Notes under the pieces: model-generated
What the model saw: only the letters and a program-made list of their open reading frames with translations
What the model was told of the DNA's origin: nothing
Databases searched by the model: none
Source of the DNA: Struthio camelus
Lineage: Eukaryota > Chordata > Aves > Struthioniformes > Struthionidae
Reading direction: 5' to 3'
DNA length: 64,000 bases
Assembly: GCF_040807025.1 (NCBI RefSeq)
Contig: NC_090967.1
Span: 4,586,001-4,650,000 of the forward strand
Position numbers and translations under genes: made by a program
Shown: in pieces, positions 56,116-64,000 of the stretch
Numbering within the stretch: position 1 is the stretch's first letter
How the letters are laid out: the number at the start of each line of letters is the position of its first letter

Positions 56116-57317
56116 GTCTTTTGTCTTTTCAGTTTGGGAAAAGGAGGGTCAAGTTTCAAAGACACTAACTATTGTTATTATCATCACAGATAATCAGTGA
56201 GGTAGGAGCAGAACAATACTTATGCCAGGAAATCTACTGCCAAAGGAATTTAACAACTGTACAAATCACTATTTTTTGATGATGCATGAAAGAAAAGATC
56301 CATGTATCATAAGGACAAACGACTCATACTCCCCCTTTCTTTCACTCCCCCACTGATATATTAAATCTAAAAAAATTCAGAGGGCAGCAGTGCAACCATT
56401 AATGTTGAAATTGCCAGGCTGGTGTCTAATGTAAATGAAACTACATTGATTTACTGTTACCCAACATGCCTCTCCTGCTTGTTCATCTTCTCCAGTCTGA
56501 TCAAAACCCTTCCTTCCAGGTAGCTATGACCTCAGTGCCCTATATAAGCACAGATAATAATGTCATCACAAGCCTTAATGATGAAGGTAGTTATAGGACA
56601 AAAGCCCCTGCGGCAAGTTGGGTATTGGGTCATTGTTCCCTCTAATGTCATGATGCCATTTCTCCCTATTGTTAGAATTGTTCCTTTGTACAGCAAATTT
56701 TTCAAGTAGTTGCTTTAAAATATAGAAGCTCTTGTCTTCACTCCACCTAGTTGCAAGAGACCATCTTCCTCCAATTTCTGGAAATTAGACAAACCCCTAA
56801 AAGCTGCAGAGATTGATAACAACTTGGTACACAGATGTCTGCAGACTTAAATTTAAACTTTGAAAAAAATTAGGTTCTTGACTCAAATCTGCTGCTAGCC
56901 CTTAATGCAGTGACAGGCTAAGCATAAAGACCTCGCGGAAAATTTTGCAAGCATCTAAATTACCCAGTCACCGTTTCAGAAGTAACTCAAGCATTCAGTA
57001 AATCAGTAAAGACTCAGTTCCTAAATTATTTATATGCTTTTGGAACTATTAGCACAGATCCAAACTTGTACACGTTTTGAGGGAAGAGAAACGGAACAAT
57101 GGCTTATGAATCCTTGACCACTTCATGCCAAAAAAGTTCCAAACCCCAAATATCCAAACCCTTTTATTACTATTTACTTTCTGCATCATAGTTGTCCCAG
57201 ACACCTTAGCACGAACTGACGCTCTTTTGCTTTGGTTGCACAGAAGGGGCAACCTGTAAACTCGGCGTTTACAATCTAAATAGACAAGACAGATAAAGAA
57301 CAGTTATTATTCCCACG

Positions 57318-57445
57318 TTACTGGCAGGAAATAAGACACAGGAAGGTTAAATGACCAGCCCAAGGTCACAAAAGGAGTCTCTAGCAGAGGTGGTGTCCCA
57401 GCCTCGATTTCTTAAGTCTCTGCCCAATACTTTAGCCATCCATTC
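57318..57445 (-). mobile_element. MIR-like SINE remnant
   Basis: AGACACAGGAAGGTTAAATG, AGCCCAAGGTCACAAAAGG and GTCCCAGCCTCGATTTCTTA form a clear antisense MIR core. Confidence 0.65.
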
Positions 57446-59531
57446 ACTTGCTTTTTAAGTACCCTGTCATTATTTCTGTGAAGAAAATTATGCAACTCCT
57501 CCAGCAGCCAGTACTGTGTAATTCAGCTTGTCTGAAAGGGAATATGAAATGGCAGTTTCAAAAAAAAATTAACCCTCCTGCCACACAATCTGGCAGCCCT
57601 GTCAAAACGTCTCATTTTTAATCTTCTCTTCCTCCAATGGGTATTTAATTTCCCTGTATATTCTCAGAATACTGGCTGGGGCTTTATCTGCATTACCCTA
57701 CAAAACCTTCATAGGAGTCTCCCGGTCCCTGTGGAGGACATATTCTTTAGATGGGGAACATGACTGTTTTGAGCTCTTCATTGCTAAGTCATGTGTTCAA
57801 ATCCACTCTGCATTAGCAACTTGCAAATAAAGGTTTCCTGGCAGCTTCTCTGAGAAGCAGCAGTATCTTGAGTTCTGTCCTGGAAGTGCCCCTGCGTATG
57901 ATGGAGAGCAGCTTGCCCATCATCGTGATACATAACTCAGTCACACTTTCAGAGCGGGTGTTACACGTTGGCAGATCTTTTATTCCTGATTGCTATTACC
58001 AGCGGAAGTGGCAGCTGTACCTCTGATGGTCTTCTAGTGACCAGAGGGCTGAAATATCCTTTGCCAATCTGGTTCAGGAGACAGAGTCTCTACCTTTGTA
58101 TGATGTCTCCAGGTACCCTGGGAGGTGCCCTAGCGTCCCAGCTCCGGACACTAATTCTTTTGCTGGTGACCTCAGTAAGAGAAGCCAAAGGGCACAGAAC
58201 CAATGTGACAAAAGGAAACGCAATCAGGAAGAATCGAGAGTTTCACTGGTTTCTGCCCCTTTCACAATCAAAACTCTTGTCTCTGACCTTTCAGGCTAAC
58301 GCTGTTACAGCACATCAATTTCAGGCAAGCAGTGTGGCTGGCACCACCTTCAGTTGTCCTTGACTTCCCAGACCAAATAATCCATTTACAGGTGGGCTGG
58401 GGATGAGGGCAGCCCTTGGTACAGAGGCTCGAGTGTGTTTCATATTTGTGCCTCTGGATCTGTAGTGAGGTGCCTTTGTGACCCTACTCCTTCTACTCTT
58501 CATGCTCAAGATTTCTTATTACTATGTGGTTTTTTTATTCATGGAAAAAATATTTTCATCAGCTGCATTTTTACCCTCTGACGTTTCTGATGGCCCAGCT
58601 AAGAACTGGGAGCAGGCTCTGACAGAAAGTGTGAGACCTAAAAAGCCTGCTTGGTGTGAATTCCATAGGCATTGCAAGGAAGGAAAATTATTATGAAGCT
58701 TTAGTTAATAGATACTTCAGATAAAAGTGTGAGTGCATCTGATCACCATAGCAACGTGAAAGAGACAGCAGAGAGAAGAAAAATCAGCATTTCTGTGTCT
58801 GTGCCTTGACCTGCAACATAAAACAGCCCAAGTGCTGTGGATTTCACACATGGGATAGTCATACCTATGGATACAGGCATGCTTACATATACCCATGCAC
58901 ACAGCCATGCATACACACATCCTGTTCATGCATTCAGGCGTCAGCTGTTAGATATTTATACATCATTAGTTTTTTGCACACAGACACACAGAGCAAGGCT
59001 TATCTGCTAATGTTAAATATGGACCGTGTGCGCCCAAACTCTTTGCTGACAGCTACTTACTTACGAGAACAGTTTTCAGCTTGTGAACTTAGGTGCAGAT
59101 TCACACATCTGTGTACACAGGGAGCAGAGAAACACTCTCACATACCAAGTATATTCCAACGTACAGAGCCAATCTTCTTGTCTTGGCACACAGGAAAGCG
59201 CACTTGCGCAACAGGCACTCGCCAGAGATGCTCAGACACCTTTGTTCATTTTCTTTCCAAGCGTGAAGCTGCTCGGGCTCTGAGCACACGGACGACCCAG
59301 TCACATGCGCAGTCAAACCTTGTGTGGGAATTCTGCCACGGACACTTTGGCTCTGGCTCTGAGGAGCGCCGAGCACCTGCTGCTCCCGTTGACTTTAACA
59401 GCTGCCGAAGTGAAAATTAGGCCCACACGGTCTGTTATGCAAAAGCAGTTTCTTAGCAACAAAAATGATATTCTGTACGAAGGCAACATGCATTAGCAGG
59501 ATAATCCTAGGTAATTCCAGACAGGACCTAA

Positions 59532-59548
59532 ATGGATGGATGGATGGA
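59532..59548. repeat. (GGAT)4 microsatellite
   Basis: Short tetranucleotide run followed by a degenerate AATAATGATGATGG stretch. Confidence 0.85.
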
Positions 59549-60256
59549 CTGAATAATAATGATGATGGACAGAATAATAAGAAGGGAAATAATGAGGCTA
59601 ATCTTATTTCCCTGGAAAGAAGAAACAGCTATAAATAAAGCACAACAGGAGAAACCCTGTGCCAATTCCCCACATGAAGATTAGAGCCACTTAAATTTGA
59701 ACTTATGCCCTAAAAATAGGATCTCATAACTAAAGCTTTGCTAATCTAAGGTAGGCTGTTTACTGCCTGAAATATTTTTCCCTTATTCCAGTCATGTTTT
59801 ATTATTCAGGAATGGAAAAAGTTGTACATCTTGTCATATGGCAGGAATCAATGGGAACGAACTCATGTTCGCTGCTATAAACAATATAGTTTTTACTACT
59901 TCTAGTCGATACTGTTGTGGGCAGAAAAAGCTGTAAACTTTGAAACGCTTTACCAAAACCAAATGATTCATTACAATCACTGCATTCCCATTTTAAAAAT
60001 ACATCAGACTAATGCACTAATACACTACACAGCTACTGTATTTTGAGCTTTGATCACTTCAAAGAATTTATTGCAAATAAAATCTCTGATGAAATTTGCT
60101 GATCTTGTACCGTTATGATGGGGGTGGGGGGGTTAAGGCCATATCTGAACAGAAACTGGCACCTCGGGTCATCCTCCCCGGGCTTTAGGGGACACTCAGG
60201 CACGAAGAGCAGCTCCTCTCTTCCGCCTCAGCGCTGGCTCCGCTCCCTCCCTCAAG

Positions 60257-60301
60257 CCCGGCCCCGGCCCCGGCCCCGGCCCCGGCCCCGGCCCCGGCCC
60301 C
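60257..60301. repeat. GGCCCC hexanucleotide repeat
   Basis: Seven uninterrupted GGCCCC units (60260-60301) plus a partial unit, upstream of FEM1A. The minus strand reads GGGGCC, the C9orf72 repeat unit. Length is in the normal short range. Confidence 0.9.
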
Positions 60302-60438
60302 AGGCGGTCCCTGCGGCCCGTCAAGGCCCCGCTACTCCCGCCACCCCGCGCCGCCCTCACGGCCCCGAGGCGCTATCCCGCTCCCCTCCCCAGGAGCCCC
60401 CGCGGTGACCGGCCGGCGGCCCCCCCTGCGCAGGGCGC

Positions 60439-60670
60439 GCTGGGAAATGGGGTCCCGACCCCCCCGGGGTTCCTCGGGAAGGGGGTTGACTTTCGGTTCC
60501 GACAGGACTACATTTCCCAGGAGGCTTCGCGCGGGATCCCAGAGCAGCCTGCGGGCTCCGGCGGCCCCCGCTTTCCCGCTGCCTGCTGGGAAATGGAGGC
60601 CTCCAGAAGCCCCTCCCTCGCTGTTGGCCGGGGCAGGGGGCGAGGGGCTAAACTACACTTCCCAGCGTCC
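60439..60670. promoter_or_regulatory. FEM1A: Cluster of four ZNF143/THAP11-type sites
   Basis: Two plus-strand sites, ACTACATTTCCCAGGAGGC (60507-60525) and ACTACACTTCCCAGCGTCC (60652-60670), match the ACTACAnnTCCCA pattern. Two inverted copies keep the TTTCCCAGC half: GCTGGGAAATGG at 60439-60450 and again at 60585-60596. Orientation alternates. Confidence 0.6.
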
Positions 60671-60730
60671 TCCTGCCGCCCTGCCTCCTCTGCGCCCGCC
60701 AGGGCTCCATTTTGTTTCGCATTACAACCT

Positions 60731-60741
60731 AAGATGGCGGC
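60731..60741 (+). promoter_or_regulatory. FEM1A: YY1 site
   Basis: AAGATGGCGGC is the full YY1 consensus, commonly found at or just after the start site of TATA-less promoters. Confidence 0.6.
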
Positions 60742-60938
60742 TGGGCGGAGAGGCTGAAGGTTGCTGGTGCCGGGGTGAGGGGTGTCTCTGTCGCTGGGCG
60801 CCTGCGGCCCCGCAGGGCTCCGCTTCGCCGGCGGCCGCCCCTCGCCATTCCCCTGCCCCGGGCCGAGCTGGGGGCTTGGAGGAGCAGCCGGTCCATGGCC
60901 AGGAGGTGGCCGGGGCGGTCGCCGCGGCCCCCGTCGCC

Positions 60939-62987
60939 ATGGACCTGCGCACGGCCGTGTACAATGCGGCCCGCGATGGGAAGCTAAAGCTGCTGCAGAA
61001 GCTGCTGGGCAGCCGGAGCCGGGAGGAGCTGGAGGCGCTGACGGCGGGCCCAGGCGGGGGTGACAGCCCCGGCGGAGGGAGCACCCCGCTGCTGATCGCT
61101 GCCCGGCACGGGCACCTGGAGGTGGTGGAGTACCTGCTGGATCACTGCGGCGCCCGCGTGGAGGAGGGAGGCTCCGTCAACTTCGACGGGGAGACCATCG
61201 AAGGGGCCCCGCCGCTCTGGGCGGCTTCTGCTGCTGGGCACCTACGGGTGGTGCGTAGCCTGCTGGATCACGGCGCGTCGGTGAACCAGACCACGCTGAC
61301 CAACTCCACGCCGCTGCGGGCTGCTTGCTTTGACGGGCACCTGGAGATTGTGCGCTACTTAGTAGGGGAGCGTGGCGCTGACCTGGAAGTAGCCAACCGG
61401 CATGGACACACTTGTTTGATGATCTCTTGCTACAAAGGACACCGGGAAATTGCGCGTTACTTGCTAGAGAAAGGGGCCGATGTCAACCGCCGGAGCGTGA
61501 AGGGGAATACTGCCCTGCATGACTGTGCCGAGTCTGGCAGCCTGGAGATCCTGCAGCTACTGCTCCGCTCCAAAGCCCGCATGGAGAAGGATGGCTATGG
61601 CATGACTCCTCTGCTAGCTGCCAGCGTCACCGGTCACACCAACATTGTAGAGTACCTCATCCAGGGTGGGCTGCAGCAGGAGGAAGAGGAAGTTGCAGGG
61701 AATCAGAATGGGACTTGTGCATCAGGCGGGGGCCATCAGAGGTGCTGCAGTGCTGGCCAGGAATCGCCTCAGTGCTGTGCTGAAGAGAAGCATGAGAGAT
61801 GTTGTGCTTCAGCTTCCAGTCAGGAGGAACAGCAGGTCCCTAACGTGTTCTGCACTCGAGAAGCGGCTGTGGAAGCACTGGAGTTACTGGGTGCCACGTT
61901 TGTGGATAAGAAACGTGACCTTTTGGGAGCGCACAAGTACTGGCGAAGGGCGATGGAGCTTCGGTATGAGGGTGGGCAGTACCTGCCTAAACCTGAGCCC
62001 CGGCAGCTCGTGTTGGCATATGACTACTCGCGGGAAGTGAGCTCGCTGGAGGAACTGGAAGCCTTGATTACTGATCCGGATGAGATGCGCATGCAGGCAC
62101 TGCTGATCAGAGAGCGCATCTTGGGTCCTTCTCACCCCGATACTTCCTATTACATCCGTTACCGAGGGGCAGTCTATGCTGATTCTGGCAACTTTGAACG
62201 CTGCATTAACCTGTGGAAGTATGCTCTGGACATGCAACAAGGCAACTTGGAGCCTCTCAGCCCTATGACTGCCAGTAGCTTCCTTTCCTTTGCTGAGCTT
62301 TTCTCTTACGTGCTTCAGGACCGCTCCAAAGGCACTTTAGCAACCCACTTGGGCTTCTCTGACCTCATGGGAGTACTGAGCAAAGGGGTCCGGGAGGTGG
62401 AGAGGGCACTAGTGCATGGCAAGGACCCTGTAGTTGACTCAGCACAGTTCACCAAGACGCTGGCCATTATCCTCCACCTGGTCTTCTTGCTGGAGAAGGT
62501 GGAGTGCACGCCAGAGCAGGAACACCAGAAGCGTCAGACTATCTATCGCCTGCTAAAGTGCAGCCCCAGGGCCAAGAATGGCTTCACTCCTTTGCATATG
62601 GCTGTGGACAAGGATACCACGACAGTGGGACGTTACCCAGTGGGCAAATTCCCATCGCTCCACGTAGTGAACTTGCTGCTGGAGTGTGGGGCTGACCCAG
62701 ACAGTCGTGACTATGACAACAACACCCCGCTGCATGTTGCTGCCCGGAACAACTGCCCGCTGATCATGAGTGCCCTGATGGAGGCTGGAGCCCACATGGA
62801 TGCCACCAATGCCTTCAAGCAGACTGCATATGAGCTGCTGGATGAGAAGCTGCTCACCAAGAGCATGATGCAGCCCTTCAATTACATCACCCTCCAGTGC
62901 CTTGCTGCTCGTGCTCTGGACAAGCACAAGATTCCCTACAAGGGTTTCATCCCCGAGGAGCTGGAAGCCTTCATAGAACTGCACTAG
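60939..62987 (+). CDS. FEM1A: FEM1A, CUL2 ubiquitin-ligase substrate receptor, single exon
   Basis: Intronless 682-residue protein (human FEM1A about 669). FEM1 proteins recruit substrates bearing C-terminal Arg-type degrons to CUL2-elongin BC ligases. It begins MDLRTAVYNAARDGKL. Ankyrin repeats span about 40-245 (TPLLIAARHGHLEVVEYLL, PPLWAASAAGHL, TPLRAACFDGHLEIVRYL, GNTALHDCAESGS, MTPLLAASVTGH), then a Cys-rich linker (about 244-292), a TPR-like middle (about 300-535) and two more ankyrin repeats (about 546-620). The C-terminal VHL box shows a BC box (TLQCLAARAL, 651-660) and a Cul2 box (IPEELEAF, 671-678). The start has an optimal context, GTCGCCATGG; the frame stays open 178 codons further upstream, but that stretch is promoter CpG island. 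Confidence 0.97.
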   Translation: MDLRTAVYNAARDGKLKLLQKLLGSRSREELEALTAGPGGGDSPGGGSTPLLIAARHGHLEVVEYLLDHCGARVEEGGSVNFDGETIEGAPPLWAASAAGHLRVVRSLLDHGASVNQTTLTNSTPLRAACFDGHLEIVRYLVGERGADLEVANRHGHTCLMISCYKGHREIARYLLEKGADVNRRSVKGNTALHDCAESGSLEILQLLLRSKARMEKDGYGMTPLLAASVTGHTNIVEYLIQGGLQQEEEEVAGNQNGTCASGGGHQRCCSAGQESPQCCAEEKHERCCASASSQEEQQVPNVFCTREAAVEALELLGATFVDKKRDLLGAHKYWRRAMELRYEGGQYLPKPEPRQLVLAYDYSREVSSLEELEALITDPDEMRMQALLIRERILGPSHPDTSYYIRYRGAVYADSGNFERCINLWKYALDMQQGNLEPLSPMTASSFLSFAELFSYVLQDRSKGTLATHLGFSDLMGVLSKGVREVERALVHGKDPVVDSAQFTKTLAIILHLVFLLEKVECTPEQEHQKRQTIYRLLKCSPRAKNGFTPLHMAVDKDTTTVGRYPVGKFPSLHVVNLLLECGADPDSRDYDNNTPLHVAARNNCPLIMSALMEAGAHMDATNAFKQTAYELLDEKLLTKSMMQPFNYITLQCLAARALDKHKIPYKGFIPEELEAFIELH

Positions 62988-64000
62988 GGCAGGAGAGCTG
63001 AAGTTCCCAGCTTTTCCCATCATCTGTTTCACTCCAAAGAGGTAGCGCAGCCTGAGATCTCATGCCATCCTTGTCAAGGTGCTGAAGGCCTTCATTGTGC
63101 TGAGACGGGCTGCAGGCTTTGTCCTCATCTGTCACCATCAAGCCAGGATGTGCAGGGGTAGGGGAGGAGGAGAAGGCTCAAGAGCTCATGGCTGTCCCTC
63201 ATTGTTGTCACCTTCAGGTACCAGATATCTCCAGTGCACTGTATCCAGAGAAGGCTGCAGGCCCTGCCCTTTCCCATGCCAACCGTCTTGTCCTGAGGAG
63301 GAAGGAAAATGGAGATCCCTGGGACCTGCTGCCTCTCCCATTAGTGCTGGATTAACTCAGCTGTTATGCTTTGGAGCAGCTACACAACACATATGTGCTC
63401 TAGCCCTTCCCATCCCAAGTACTGAACAAATAGGAATACAAGTGAGGAATGAAATATCTTCCAACTAATTCTTCCCCTGCCCACTTTACAGATTTGGTAC
63501 ATGAGTCTGATGGCTGAGTAGCTTGTGCTCTGCTGAGGTAGTTGCCTTGCATGACAGTAGGGCTGGGTATGCTGAGGACTTCCCCCCCCCCCCCCCCACT
63601 TCCTTTTTCTTTGGTTGGCCGAGTAGCAAGTGGTGTGGTGTTAAAGGCCCGAGATTTCAATGACTGCACATAAAGCTGGGTTATTTTTTCTCTTTTAGAG
63701 CCAGGCCCTATCTATGCTGCAAGACTTCTTCAATCCTGTAAGATATAGTAAGGTCAGTTCTGGTTATATAGTTTCATCAATAGATGTTGGTTTGTATGAA
63801 CGGGGAGAAAACCTGTAACCTTAAAAAATTACTAATGTGGAGTTCAGGCCCTTACCTTGCCCATTCTGCACAAGTTAACTCCCTTCCCCGTATGGAGGTC
63901 CTTCAGCTTCAGAGCTCAGCGAGAACTCAAGTTGAACTGTACAGAATGGATATGGCTAGGTTTTGGAGCCAAACCAATGCACTTTGAACTGTCTTTGAAG
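62988..64000 (+). other. FEM1A: FEM1A 3'UTR (partial)
   Basis: Follows the FEM1A stop. No AATAAA or ATTAAA signal is visible before the window ends, so the UTR probably continues. Contains a C16 run at 63582-63597. No coding frame of interest. Confidence 0.6.

Larger units (their letters stand above)
55081..60129. other. Intergenic stretch between mir-7-3 and FEM1A
   Basis: Dense in MIR-like remnants (55430-57445). A CA-rich block occurs at about 58850-58995, and (GGAT)4 at 59532. A 204-codon plus frame (58806-59420) overlaps the CA-rich block and resembles no known protein. The last kilobase is AT-rich. Confidence 0.6.
60130..61300 (+). promoter_or_regulatory. FEM1A: CpG island, FEM1A promoter and 5' coding region
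   Basis: GC- and CpG-rich from the hexanucleotide repeat through the first 120 codons of FEM1A. No TATA box. The YY1-type site and ZNF143-type sites listed separately suggest a start region around 60.65-60.75 kb. Confidence 0.75.

Noticed and set aside
58806-59420. A 204-codon plus frame upstream of FEM1A.
   Set aside because: Begins in a CA-rich stretch, rich in His/Thr/Cys from the repeat, and matches no known family.
60405-60938. A 178-codon in-frame N-terminal extension of FEM1A.
   Set aside because: It crosses the promoter with ZNF143 and YY1 sites, lacks homology to FEM1 proteins, and the ATG at 60939 matches the known start and has the best context.

Overview
The window is vertebrate nuclear DNA: split genes with GT-AG introns, CpG islands, CR1 LINE fragments and very sparse coding sequence. 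CR1 pieces with the 3' end typical of birds and crocodilians, plus old MIR-like SINE remnants, point to a sauropsid, most likely an archosaur. The species cannot be fixed from the sequence. Gene order is DPP9 (minus), tRNA-Gly(TCC) (plus), tRNA-Val(CAC) (minus), mir-7-3 (plus), FEM1A (plus). This matches the order I recall for human 19p13.3, so it is an old amniote synteny block.

Layout. Positions 1-20.6 kb hold DPP9 on the minus strand. I could place all 20 coding exons with consistent phases; they add up to 892 residues plus stop, the length of the human long isoform. The first coding exon (18149-18204) carries the basic N-terminal extension known in human as a nuclear localisation signal. 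The catalytic residues Ser759, Asp837 and His869 are present. The DPP9 CpG island (about 19.6-20.6 kb) contains a degenerate G-rich tandem repeat. Just upstream lie two intact, convergent tRNA genes (20802-20873 and 21175-21247), then a second CpG island (21.04-22.07 kb).

From 22 to 60 kb there is no protein gene I can recognise. This gap contains mir-7-3 (mature strand from 55007) and, 16 kb upstream on the same strand, a promoter-like cluster: a TATA box (38831), a probable first exon with a strong splice donor (38900/38901), a CpG island, and a near-perfect RE1/NRSE silencer site (39236-39256). RFX X-box palindromes sit at 36076 and 43378. I infer that this is the promoter of a neuroendocrine transcript, possibly the mir-7-3 host. 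There is also one orphan exon-like open frame at 22987-23128. The rest is unique sequence with CR1 and MIR-like remnants and short repeats.

From 60.1 kb to the end is FEM1A, a single-exon gene of 682 residues (60939-62987). Its CpG-island promoter contains about seven GGCCCC hexanucleotide copies, four TTTCCCAG/ZNF143-type sites and a YY1 site. Its leader contains short upstream reading frames.

DPP9 (cytosolic/nuclear peptidase) and FEM1A (CUL2 ubiquitin-ligase receptor) are housekeeping-type genes at the edges. The regulatory interest lies in the interval between them.
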